Of a DNA stretch of 64,000 nucleotides, positions 50,274-58,672 are shown piece by piece. The stretch is taken from positions 5,363,276-5,427,275 of the forward strand of contig NZ_CP114285.2 in NCBI RefSeq assembly GCF_027111255.2, read 5' to 3'. The notes beneath the pieces are model-generated. The model saw only the letters and a program-made list of their open reading frames with translations. It was not told where the DNA came from and ran no database searches. This stretch comes from Flavobacterium flavigenum (lineage in GTDB: Bacteria > Bacteroidota > Bacteroidia > Flavobacteriales > Flavobacteriaceae). The stretch's first letter is position 1, and each line of letters starts with the position of its first letter. A program made the translations under genes and the position numbers.

Positions 50274-51242
50274 TTATTCCGGATCTAAATCACTCAATTC
50301 TTTTTCCTCTCCAAATTTCAAGGAAACCAAAATCCCAACTAAAAGCGAAAGTGCAATAAATCCTAATGAAGCCCATTCCGGAACGTGGATATAATCGTGC
50401 AGCAGCATTTTTAATCCAACGAAAGCTAAAATAGCAACCAGACTGTATTCGAGATAACTGAATTTTGCCAGCATATTGGCTAAAAAGAAGTACATAGAAC
50501 GCAATCCTAAAATGGCAAAAATATTAGAGCTGAATACCAAAAACGGATCTGATGTAATGGCCAGAATTGCCGGAACGCTGTCAACGGCAAACAAAACGTC
50601 CATAACTTCAATCACAATCAAGGCAACAAATAATGGGGTAGCGGCTTTTTTTGCCGTTTTAGTGGAAATGAAAAATTTCTCCCCATCTGTTTCTGAAGTA
50701 ATTGGTATTACTTTTCCCAATGCTTTGTATATAAATGAATCTTTAGGCTGAAAATCTTCGTCTTCACCTGAAAACAGCATTTTTATAGCAGTAAAAATCA
50801 GGAAAATTCCAAATACATACGTAGTCCAGGTAAATTTATTGATTAGCATAACGCCAAAGAAAATCATTAACCCTCTGAAAACAATGGCACCCAGAATTCC
50901 CCAGAATAATACACGATGCTGGTATTTTTGAGGTATTTTGAAAGAAGCGAAAATGATAGCGATTACAAAAATGTTATCGACGCTCAAAGAAAGTTCAATC
51001 AGATACCCTGTAATAAACTTCATTGAAGCAACAGCAGGCTTTAGATTATCGGGATTTGCAATATAATCTGTGGTGTAAACCCAATAAATCACTCCTGAAA
51101 AGAGAAAAGATAATGTAACCCAGATCAGCGTCCATTTGCTTGCTTCTTTGGTACTGATAATATGTGGTGTTTTATTGAAGACTCCTAAATCTAAGGCAAG
51201 AATAAAAACTACGGCCAGTAAAAAAATGATCCAGACTATCAT
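50274..51242 (-). CDS. TerC/Alx-family integral membrane protein
   Basis: The 322-residue protein has about nine membrane helices and the TerC family blocks: LALDLGVFNKTPHIISTKEAS, ITGYLIELSLSVDNIFVIAIIF, QHRVLFWGILGAIVFRGLMIFFG, and LIVIEVMDVLFAVDSVPAILAIT. The acidic residues in SLSVDN and DVLFAVDS line the proposed metal path. Relatives such as Alx and MeeY are Mn2+ exporters, while TerC is linked to tellurite resistance and metalation of exported enzymes. No yybP-ykoY-like manganese riboswitch is evident upstream. It is monocistronic. Confidence 0.92.
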   Translation of the reverse strand: MIVWIIFLLAVVFILALDLGVFNKTPHIISTKEASKWTLIWVTLSFLFSGVIYWVYTTDYIANPDNLKPAVASMKFITGYLIELSLSVDNIFVIAIIFASFKIPQKYQHRVLFWGILGAIVFRGLMIFFGVMLINKFTWTTYVFGIFLIFTAIKMLFSGEDEDFQPKDSFIYKALGKVIPITSETDGEKFFISTKTAKKAATPLFVALIVIEVMDVLFAVDSVPAILAITSDPFLVFSSNIFAILGLRSMYFFLANMLAKFSYLEYSLVAILAFVGLKMLLHDYIHVPEWASLGFIALSLLVGILVSLKFGEEKELSDLDPE

Positions 51243-51404
51243 AAATTGTTGTTTTTTTAAGGGTTTTCACAAAGATAAGTGTTGAAGTTTAACTTAAGAA
51301 AGGAATTAGGTTAAACTTAACTTCAGGATTTTTAACTAAAAACCTTCATTCAACGGAGATTGTTAAAGCTTAGCTATTGTAAATCATTCGATTTTATAAA
51401 TAAA

Positions 51405-51434
51405 AAAAGTGCCATCGATTAAGATGGCACTTTT
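51405..51434 (-). terminator. Terminator of the GSII gene
   Basis: AAAAGTGCCATC (51405-51416) pairs with GATGGCACTTTT (51423-51434); on the minus strand a T-run follows. Confidence 0.88.
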
Positions 51435-51457
51435 GTGAATATAAATTAAGCTTTGAA

Positions 51458-52474
51458 TTATAGCGCTGAGTTAACAGTTTTGATAATTCTAGCAGCAATT
51501 TTGTATGGATCTCCGTTTGAAGCTGGTCTTCTGTCTTCCAGCCATCCTTTCCATCCTTTTTGAACAGTCATCAAAGGAATTCTGATAGAACATCCTCTAT
51601 CTGAAACTCCGTAAGAGAAATCGTGGATAGAAGCAGTTTCGTGCTTACCAGTTAAACGTTGGTCGTTGTAAGCTCCGTAAACAGCGATATGCTCAGCAGT
51701 TACAGGACGGAAAGCTTCACAGATTCTTTCGTAAGTTGCCTGGTCTCCACACGTTCTTAATACATTGTTAGAGAAGTTAGCATGCATACCTGAACCATTC
51801 CAGTCTGTATCTCCTAGTGGTTTTGGGTGGTACTCAATATAGTAACCATATTTTTCAGTCAAACGATCTAATAAGTAACGTGCAACCCAGATTTCATCAC
51901 CTGCTTTTTTAGCACCTTTAGCGAATAATTGGAATTCCCATTGTCCACAAGCAACCTCCTGGTTAATTCCTTCAAAGTTGATTCCTGCAGCGATACACAA
52001 ATCAGCATGCTCTTCTACTAATTTTCTTCCGTGAGTGTTTTTTCCACCAACAGAACAGTAGTACATACCTTGTGGAGCAGGATATCCTCCAACAGGGAAA
52101 CCTAATGGCAATAAAGTTTTAGTGTCCATAATGAAATATTCTTGTTCGAAACCAAACCAGAAATCATCATTATCATCATCAATAGTAGCTCTTCCGTTAG
52201 AAGGGTGTGGTGTTCCGTCAGCGTACATAACTTCACACATTACTAACCATCCGTTGATACGGGTTGGATCAGGATAAATTGCAACAGGAACTAATAAACA
52301 GTCAGAAGATCCACCTTCAGCTTGTCTTGTTGATGAACCATCAAATGACCAGTTTCCAAGTTCTTCTAATGTTCCTTTGAAATTTTCGTGCTCTTCAACT
52401 TTAGTTTTACTTCTAAGATTTTGAGTTGGTTCATATCCATCTAACCAAATGTACTCTAACTTAATTTTAGCCAT
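51458..52474 (-). CDS. glnA: Glutamine synthetase, type II (eukaryote-like)
   Basis: The 338-residue enzyme makes glutamine from glutamate, ammonia and ATP. The short length and motifs identify the GSII form, otherwise common in eukaryotes. These are LEYIWLDGYEPTQNLRSKTK and NWSFDGSSTRQAEGGSSDCLLVP in the beta-grasp domain, FGFEQEYFIMD (metal-site Glu), QWEFQLFAKGAKKAGDEI, GSGMHANFSNN, and the C-terminal RIPLMTVQKGWKGWLEDRRPASNGDPY. There is no adenylylation loop. A GSIII gene begins 427 bases away in the opposite direction. Both have TATATTTG boxes in the shared spacer, so nitrogen supply could set the ratio of the two enzymes. Confidence 0.95.
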   Translation of the reverse strand: MAKIKLEYIWLDGYEPTQNLRSKTKVEEHENFKGTLEELGNWSFDGSSTRQAEGGSSDCLLVPVAIYPDPTRINGWLVMCEVMYADGTPHPSNGRATIDDDNDDFWFGFEQEYFIMDTKTLLPLGFPVGGYPAPQGMYYCSVGGKNTHGRKLVEEHADLCIAAGINFEGINQEVACGQWEFQLFAKGAKKAGDEIWVARYLLDRLTEKYGYYIEYHPKPLGDTDWNGSGMHANFSNNVLRTCGDQATYERICEAFRPVTAEHIAVYGAYNDQRLTGKHETASIHDFSYGVSDRGCSIRIPLMTVQKGWKGWLEDRRPASNGDPYKIAARIIKTVNSAL

Positions 52475-52512
52475 AATAATATAAATTTATTTTTTTGTTT
52501 TTTTCGCTGGGT

Positions 52513-52520
52513 CAAATATA
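52513..52520 (-). promoter_or_regulatory. -7 box of the GSII gene
   Basis: Minus-strand TATATTTG, 38 bases before the start codon. The -33 region is T-rich without a clear TTTG. Confidence 0.55.
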
Positions 52521-52844
52521 GATTTATTTTTCAAGCCGTAAAAATTAGGGGGTGTATTTTGTTTCGATAGATATAATTTTTTACATAAGCGCAATTTTGT
52601 ATGGGGTATATTTAAAAAATAGCAATTTTTTAATGTTTTAAAAATAAATTCGTAATAAACATGAGCGTTTTTTGAATTAATTTCTGTTCTGATTACGAAA
52701 TATTGTTTGTTTCCTTAGTAATATTCGTATGTTTTGTTATATTTTTTTAAAACCATTTCGAAATTCTTTGCAAAACGTACCTTTTGTTGCTAAAATGCTT
52801 TTCAAAAATCTAAAAGCTATAGTTAAAAAGGCTTTTTTATTCTT

Positions 52845-52852
52845 TATATTTG
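52845..52852 (+). promoter_or_regulatory. -7 box of the GSIII gene
   Basis: TATATTTG, 48 bases before the chosen start codon. It overlaps the upstream extension of the frame (52850), supporting the later start. The rest of the 426-base spacer is AT-rich without other recognisable sites. Confidence 0.6.
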
Positions 52853-52900
52853 TCCCTTGTATTTTTAATCAAATTATTACGAATTTTTAAAATTATATAC

Positions 52901-55090
52901 ATGTCAACATTACGTTTTCAGGCCTTGCAGGAAGCTTCATCAAGAAAGCCTGTACATTTTGAGGAAATTGACAGAAAGTCAACTATTTTCGGGGCAAATG
53001 TTTTTAATGAGAAAGCAATGAAGCAGTATTTGACTTCAGATGCATTTAAAGGAGTTAGGGATGCTATTCAGCACGGAACCAAAATAGACCGAAAACTGGC
53101 CGATTATATTGCCATGGGGATGAAAGAATGGGCTTTGGCTAAGGGTGTTACACATTATACACACTGGTTTCAGCCGCTTACCGGAACTACTGCAGAAAAA
53201 CATGATGCCTTTTTTGACGTATCATACGATGGAAGTGATCCTGTAGAAAAATTTGGCGGTGCACAATTGGTACAGCAGGAACCGGATGCATCAAGTTTCC
53301 CGAACGGCGGAATCAGAAATACATTTGAAGCCAGAGGATACACAGCATGGGACCCGACTTCTCCGGCATTTATCTATGGAACAACTTTATGTATTCCTAC
53401 TGTATTTATAGCTTATACAGGAGAAGCTTTAGATAATAAAATTCCGTTGTTAAGAGCTTTATCAGCTATGGATGAAGCAGCGACAGAGGTTTGTAAATAT
53501 TTTGACAAAAACGTAAAAAAAGTAACGGCTACTTTAGGCTGGGAGCAGGAATATTTCTTAATTGACAGAGCTTTGGCCAATTCCCGCCCTGATTTAATGA
53601 TGACAGGAAGAACTTTATTAGGGCATACTTCTGCAAAAGGACAGCAGTTAGACGATCATTATTTCGGATCTATTCCAACTCGTGCCTTAACGTACATGAG
53701 AGATTTAGAGCAGGAATGTATGTTGTTAGGAATTCCGGTAAAAACCCGTCATAATGAGGTAGCGCCGAATCAGTTTGAGCTGGCTCCAATATTTGAAGAA
53801 ACCAATCTGGCTGTAGATCATAACTCTTTATTGATGGATGTGATGCAAAAGGTAGCAGAGCGTCATGACTTTAAAGTACTTTTTCATGAAAAGCCTTTTA
53901 AAGGTGTAAACGGTTCTGGTAAACATAATAACTGGTCACTGGCGACTGATACAGGAGTTAACTTATTAAGTCCGAGTAAGACGCCAATGAGCAATTTACA
54001 GTTTTTAACGTTCTTTATTAATACTATAAAAGCAGTTAACGATTATGAAACTTTATTAAGAGCTTCTATCGCAACAGCGAGTAATGATCACAGGTTAGGG
54101 GCAAATGAAGCGCCGCCGGCTATTATTTCGGTATTTATTGGGGAGCAGTTAACGAAAGTTCTAACCGAACTGGAAAGTGTAACTACAGGAAAATTATCGC
54201 CTGAAGAGAAAACCGATTTAAAACTGAATGTGGTGGGTAAAATTCCGGATGTTCTTTTGGATAATACAGATAGAAACAGAACGTCTCCTTTTGCCTTTAC
54301 AGGAAATAAATTCGAATTCAGGGCAGTAGGTTCAAATTCAAACTGTTCGAATGCAATGACTACTCTGAATGCGATTGTAGCAAAACAATTAAAGGACTTT
54401 AAAATTGAAGTAGATACTTTGATTGATACGAAAGGTTTGAAAAAAGACGAAGCAATCTTCAATGTTTTGAGGGAATATATAAAGGAGTCCAAAAAAATCC
54501 TTTTTGAAGGAGACGGTTACAGCGATGCCTGGGAAAAAGAAGCTTCGAAAAGAGGTTTAAGTAATTTTAAAACTACACCTGAAGCCATTAAAGCAAAAGT
54601 TTCTAAACAGGCTTTAGACTTATTTGCTGAATTAGGCATTTTAAATCATGTTGAAGCTGAGGCACGCTATGAAATTGAATTGGAGGAATATACTAAGAAA
54701 ATTCAGATTGAAGGCAGGGTTTTAGGTGATATTGCCAGAAATCATGTGATTCCGACTGCCATTCGTTATCAAAATACTTTAATTGAAAACGTAAAAGGAC
54801 TGAAAGAAATTTTTGGTAAAGAATTCGAAACTATTGCCAAAGAACAAATCATTCTGATTAAAGAAATTTCAGGTCATATAGAAGGAATCAATTCAAAAGT
54901 AGAAGCGATGACGAATGAAAGAAAAACAGCAAATAATTTAACAGATGCGCAAAAAATGGCTGAGGCTTATTGCAATAAAGTGAAGCCATATTTTGAAGAT
55001 ATCCGTAATCATTGCGATAAGCTGGAATTACTAGTAGATGATGAAAGCTGGACGCTGACAAAATACAGAGAACTTCTGCTTACGAAATAA
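52901..55090 (+). CDS. glnN: Glutamine synthetase, type III
   Basis: The 729-residue enzyme matches the large GSIII class of Bacteroidota and cyanobacteria. The start ATG 52901 (MSTLRFQALQEASSRKPV) is chosen because the frame upstream to 52850 overlaps the -7 box and adds an unlikely hydrophobic piece. Motifs are THYTHWFQPLTGTTAEKHDAF, the GSIII signature, then LGWEQEYFLIDRALA, KTRHNEVAPNQFELAPIFEE, FHEKPFKGVNGSGKHNNWSL (ATP and metal site) and NRTSPFAFTGNKFEFRAVGS. The C-terminal 150 residues are helical (EEYTKKIQIEGRVLGDIARNH). It forms dodecamers in known cases. A strong terminator follows. Confidence 0.96.
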   Translation: MSTLRFQALQEASSRKPVHFEEIDRKSTIFGANVFNEKAMKQYLTSDAFKGVRDAIQHGTKIDRKLADYIAMGMKEWALAKGVTHYTHWFQPLTGTTAEKHDAFFDVSYDGSDPVEKFGGAQLVQQEPDASSFPNGGIRNTFEARGYTAWDPTSPAFIYGTTLCIPTVFIAYTGEALDNKIPLLRALSAMDEAATEVCKYFDKNVKKVTATLGWEQEYFLIDRALANSRPDLMMTGRTLLGHTSAKGQQLDDHYFGSIPTRALTYMRDLEQECMLLGIPVKTRHNEVAPNQFELAPIFEETNLAVDHNSLLMDVMQKVAERHDFKVLFHEKPFKGVNGSGKHNNWSLATDTGVNLLSPSKTPMSNLQFLTFFINTIKAVNDYETLLRASIATASNDHRLGANEAPPAIISVFIGEQLTKVLTELESVTTGKLSPEEKTDLKLNVVGKIPDVLLDNTDRNRTSPFAFTGNKFEFRAVGSNSNCSNAMTTLNAIVAKQLKDFKIEVDTLIDTKGLKKDEAIFNVLREYIKESKKILFEGDGYSDAWEKEASKRGLSNFKTTPEAIKAKVSKQALDLFAELGILNHVEAEARYEIELEEYTKKIQIEGRVLGDIARNHVIPTAIRYQNTLIENVKGLKEIFGKEFETIAKEQIILIKEISGHIEGINSKVEAMTNERKTANNLTDAQKMAEAYCNKVKPYFEDIRNHCDKLELLVDDESWTLTKYRELLLTK

Positions 55091-55112
55091 AAAATAATTG
55101 ATTGTATTATTG

Positions 55113-55143
55113 AAATGCCTTTCCGGTTTTCGGAAAGGCATTT
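55113..55143 (+). terminator. Terminator of glnN
   Basis: AAATGCCTTTCCG (55113-55125) pairs with CGGAAAGGCATTT (55131-55143), then T-run. Confidence 0.92.
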
Positions 55144-55235
55144 TTTTTATTTCTGATTTTAGAGGGGTAACAATTGTAAGTTTAATTTGATATAGAGTTG
55201 TGTTTACAACTTTATTAACCTCAAAATATTTTACT

Positions 55236-57833
55236 ATGAAAACAATTGTACGTCTCATTACAGCAGTACTCGTTTTAATGTCAGGATCTGTTTTTGCACA
55301 GAAATATCAGGACACCTTAATAACGGTCAGAAATGTCAGATTGCATTATGAATATGATGTAAGCTGGACAAAAGAAGTTAAAGCCAGGAATATTAATGAA
55401 TTTATTAAAAACCAATCTGAACCTTCCATTAAATCTTCCACACAAATTCAGTCTATTTTACAGAAGATAAAATTATCTAAAGAGCCTTGTGTTAATTCGG
55501 GATTTGAAAGTGGTTACAGCGGATGGACCGGATTGAGCCTCAAACACGGACTTACAACACTTCCTATTGAAAACGGCTTAACACTTAATCCGGGCGTTTC
55601 AGCATTGCCTTTTACGGGTACAGCATCCGGACAAAATTTTACTTCAATCGAAACAACAGGAACAGATGTCCTTTTATTAGCATCGACTCCTTCATTTTCA
55701 ATGTCTAAAACAGCACCGGGTTCCACTGGAACACAATCAATTCGTTTAGGAAATGATCAGCCGGGTTATAGTGCAGAAGGGATTGCCAAGCGTTTTGTAG
55801 TAACAGCAGCAAATGCTAAATACTATTTTCAATATGCCATGGTAATGGATAAAAGCCATTCAAATCCAGATGGAAGTGTAAATGGTTCTGAAGTCTTTTT
55901 TATTGCAGAAGCAGTAGATATGACCGGAGTAACGGTTGATAAAATGGTAGATATTGCTGCTCCTTCAAATCCATTTATCAGTGCTACTAATACTCCTGGT
56001 GAAGGAATCAAGTACTACAGAGACTGGCGTTGCGCTTATCTCGATTTGTCAGGTCATATCGGGAAGGAAGTGGTAATTATGTTTATAAACTCAGATTGTT
56101 CTGCCGGAGGTCATAACGGATATACCTATATTGATGATACTTGTACAGCATGTAAAAATACTTCAGAAGGAGTTATTGATTTAGATTTAAAAGGACATGA
56201 TTGTATAAATCCGAAGCAAACTTTTAATGGGACATTTACTGTTCCCAGAGCAGCAACCAATGTACAGATTAGTTTTGAGATTTATCAAAACGGAACAATG
56301 CTGAACAGCATACCTGCCAGCACATTTTCAGGCTCCAATTATACAGTTGATGTTGCCGCAACTGATTTTCCAAACCAGACCCCAGGAACTTGTTATGATG
56401 TAGTAGCAAAACTGACTTTTAATTTAATAGACTTAAACGGAAATGTACAAACAGTTGTCCAGTACTCTGCAAATCCTGTTTTGGGTGTGCAATATGGGCA
56501 AACGTCAGGTTTTGACAATGATATCTGTTTTTGTATCAATAATTTAGGGGCCTATTGCTGTGATTCTGAAAATCTGGTTGTAAACGGTAACTTTGAAGCT
56601 GGAAATTCAGGTTTCACAAGTTCATATACTCTTGACCCAACTACTTATCCGGGACAATACTACGTAACAAATACTGCGGCGGCTTTTGGAGCAACAGTAA
56701 CTGATCATTCGTTTTGTGCTGATCCTGTAGTATATGTATCAAACAGCAAATATTTGACAGTGAACGGAAAAACACAGCAAACAGGTTCTTCAGTAATTTG
56801 GGAACAAACAATAACAGGATTAAGACGAGGAGAAAAATACCGTTTTTGTGCTAATTTCAAAAACATGAAACAATGCACTTTTGATATTCTTCCGAAAGTC
56901 AGATTAGAAGCAGGCAGTACAACTTCAGCTGTGTTTACAGTAAATATGGCAACTGCTAATGCTTGCGACTGGCAAAACGCAGATGTAGTTTTCACAGCAA
57001 CAGGAAGCAGCGAAACGGTTCGAATTTATCTTGATGAAACTGGTAATGGTGACGGAAATGACTTAGCAATTGATGATATTTACATAGGTGCTTTAGGCGA
57101 TCCGGGGCTTGCAATTACAGTGCAGCACAATGGAACCAATAATGCAATTATTGCATCGGTTAATAGTATTGCAACGTCAGATGACAGTATTAAAGGTGAT
57201 TGTAGAAAATACCACTGGTATGTAGCCGAGGTTACTTCATATCCTTCTATAGTGATTGACTGGAGTACATTTGCCCACGGAAACAACTCTGGAAGTAATC
57301 TGCCTCCTTTTGCAGGAACTTCATCGCCAGCAATATGGGATCTGACGACTACTTTCCCTGGTTATACTTTTGCAAATAACAAATTGTATATCATTGGAAT
57401 GTACACACCCGAATGCGATTGTTATGACAGTGGTTTTACCTATCAGTTAACATTTAATACCACGTCTAAATCTGCCAATGCTGCCGGAATTACAGACGAA
57501 CAAAAAGCAGAAATTATTGATGCTATTTTAAATGGTTTAAAACCGGGCAAAACAGATAATTCGTCAACTACTAATGAGCCGGAAACAAAAATAAAAGAGA
57601 ATGTTCAGCTTTATCCTAATCCTGTAGCAAATGAATTAACCGTTTCTGCTTTGAATGAGGCAATTTCTGAAGTTATTATTTCAGATTCAACAGGAAAAAC
57701 AGTTAAAAAACAATCTTTTGCCTCTCAGAACAGTATTGAAAGAATGAATGTGTCTAGTTTACCGCAGGGACTTTATTTTGTGAAAGTAATCAGTGATAAA
57801 AATACCTACGTGTCGAAACTGATTAAAGATTAA
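55236..57833 (+). CDS. Large secreted protein with T9SS type A sorting domain
   Basis: The 865-residue precursor starts at ATG 55236, which gives a proper signal peptide (about 1-22, VLMSGSVFAQ); the frame upstream to 55200 is not needed. The body has two copies of a jelly-roll-like module. One is at about 85-310 (ending ..GGHNGYTYIDDTCTACKN), the other at about 450-620 (beginning ENLVVNGNFEAGNSGF), like carbohydrate-binding galactose-type folds, with an Ig-like domain between. The C-terminal 75 residues are a typical sorting tail: LYPNPVANELTVSAL, VIISDSTGKTVKKQ, LPQGLYFVKV. It is therefore predicted to be exported by the type IX system and fixed or released at the surface, possibly binding glycans. 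Cysteine content is unusually high. Confidence 0.85.
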   Translation: MKTIVRLITAVLVLMSGSVFAQKYQDTLITVRNVRLHYEYDVSWTKEVKARNINEFIKNQSEPSIKSSTQIQSILQKIKLSKEPCVNSGFESGYSGWTGLSLKHGLTTLPIENGLTLNPGVSALPFTGTASGQNFTSIETTGTDVLLLASTPSFSMSKTAPGSTGTQSIRLGNDQPGYSAEGIAKRFVVTAANAKYYFQYAMVMDKSHSNPDGSVNGSEVFFIAEAVDMTGVTVDKMVDIAAPSNPFISATNTPGEGIKYYRDWRCAYLDLSGHIGKEVVIMFINSDCSAGGHNGYTYIDDTCTACKNTSEGVIDLDLKGHDCINPKQTFNGTFTVPRAATNVQISFEIYQNGTMLNSIPASTFSGSNYTVDVAATDFPNQTPGTCYDVVAKLTFNLIDLNGNVQTVVQYSANPVLGVQYGQTSGFDNDICFCINNLGAYCCDSENLVVNGNFEAGNSGFTSSYTLDPTTYPGQYYVTNTAAAFGATVTDHSFCADPVVYVSNSKYLTVNGKTQQTGSSVIWEQTITGLRRGEKYRFCANFKNMKQCTFDILPKVRLEAGSTTSAVFTVNMATANACDWQNADVVFTATGSSETVRIYLDETGNGDGNDLAIDDIYIGALGDPGLAITVQHNGTNNAIIASVNSIATSDDSIKGDCRKYHWYVAEVTSYPSIVIDWSTFAHGNNSGSNLPPFAGTSSPAIWDLTTTFPGYTFANNKLYIIGMYTPECDCYDSGFTYQLTFNTTSKSANAAGITDEQKAEIIDAILNGLKPGKTDNSSTTNEPETKIKENVQLYPNPVANELTVSALNEAISEVIISDSTGKTVKKQSFASQNSIERMNVSSLPQGLYFVKVISDKNTYVSKLIKD

Positions 57834-57854
57834 AATATTTAAGCTAAAACGTCA

Positions 57855-57889
57855 AAACGGGCTATCTATAATTTTAGGTAGCTCGTTTT
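57855..57889 (+). terminator. Imperfect terminator hairpin after the T9SS cargo gene
   Basis: AAAACG-G-GCTA-T-CTA pairs with TAG-G-TAGC-T-CGTTTT with two mismatches. It ends just before the shared promoter motif at 57899. Confidence 0.65.
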
Positions 57890-57898
57890 ATAAGACAT

Positions 57899-57948
57899 AA
57901 AATCATTATTTATAGTGATTCTTTTCGTTTGGGTAAAAATTAATTTTG
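57899..57948 (+). promoter_or_regulatory. Shared promoter module, copy 1
   Basis: AAAATCATTA-TTTA-TAGTGA (core to 57918), exactly 22 bases, then TAATTTTG (57941-57948). Copies 2 and 3 (60587-60636; 63086-63135) have the same order and the same 22-base distance. The motif is a near-palindrome ATCAtTA / TAGTGAT. It occupies the place of the -33 element, suggesting an activator-dependent promoter. Confidence 0.7.
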
Positions 57949-58013
57949 CTTAAAATGAGTAAGAATCCTAAGGTTAGTTTCTTTTACAAAAAACTCAATA
58001 TAATTTTTATTCA

Positions 58014-58358
58014 ATGAAAAGTATTTTACTCGTTTTTTTTCTTTGTTTAAGTATTTCCAGTTATGGGCAATATGCTAAAAAAGATTTGTCTGAAAATTAT
58101 GTTTCTGATGCAAATGATTTGTTTTTTGAGAAAATGGTTGTCCATCTAAATCCTTCTTGCCGATTATTGAATATAAGCAATGCTCTTCTCGATAAAATTA
58201 CATTTTATGATATGTTGGGTCAATTACAAAAAACTGTTGTGGTTTTAACCAATAAAGAAGACCATCTAATTGACCTGTCCCAGCTATTGAAAGGTACATA
58301 TTTCATTGTTTTGGAAAAGGATGATAAAACAACCAGGAGAAAAATCATTATTAATTAG
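58014..58358 (+). CDS. Small secreted protein with stand-alone sorting-tail-like domain
   Basis: The 114-residue precursor has a signal peptide (about residues 1-18, ending SSYGQ). The single domain of about 75 residues has the T9SS type A tail plan: LNPSCRLLNISN, KITFYDMLGQLQKTVVV, LKGTYFIVLEKDDKTTRRKIII. There is no cargo domain, as in the array at 43.5-47 kb, but the sequence is only distantly related. It is the first gene behind promoter module copy 1. The following broken gene begins only 8 bases after its stop, so the two formed one operon. Confidence 0.7.
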   Translation: MKSILLVFFLCLSISSYGQYAKKDLSENYVSDANDLFFEKMVVHLNPSCRLLNISNALLDKITFYDMLGQLQKTVVVLTNKEDHLIDLSQLLKGTYFIVLEKDDKTTRRKIIIN

Positions 58359-58366
58359 AATTTATT

Positions 58367-58666
58367 ATGAAATAGACATATCAATTTGATGACTTTTTTA
58401 AATCGGAATTTTATATTGTAAACGAAAATGATAGAAAAGCAATTGCCTTTATAAAGAAAAAAATTGGAGATTTTACAGCTAATTTTGAAAATACGATTTA
58501 CGAAGGCGAAGAAGTTTATTTTATTGATATTAAAAATGAGCATTCGTTTGGCAAATACGCAGTAAACAAAAAAACTGGAATAGTAAAGACTGAAATTCAG
58601 GCTTCTTTTGAACCTACACCAAAACCTATAATTGAAAATAAGGATAATTATATTGAAATCAAATAA
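58367..58666 (+). pseudogene. Gene interrupted by TAG at codon 3
   Basis: ATG AAA TAG (58367-58375) is followed in the same frame by 96 sense codons and a TAA at 58664. The product would have the character of a real small protein (TYQFDDFFKSEFYIVNEND, AFIKKKIGDFTANFENTIY, VYFIDIKNEHSFGKYAVNKKTG). No alternative ATG, GTG or TTG start exists in the frame after the stop. One base change (CAG or AAG to TAG) explains the state. It is placed tightly between two genes of the same operon. It could also be a sequencing error. Function unknown. Confidence 0.65.
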
Positions 58667-58672
58667 TTGAAA

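Noticed and set aside
50274..51600. Possible manganese riboswitch ahead of the TerC-family gene
   Set aside because: The upstream spacer is only about 215 bases, contains the GSII terminator, and shows none of the paired elements I would expect.
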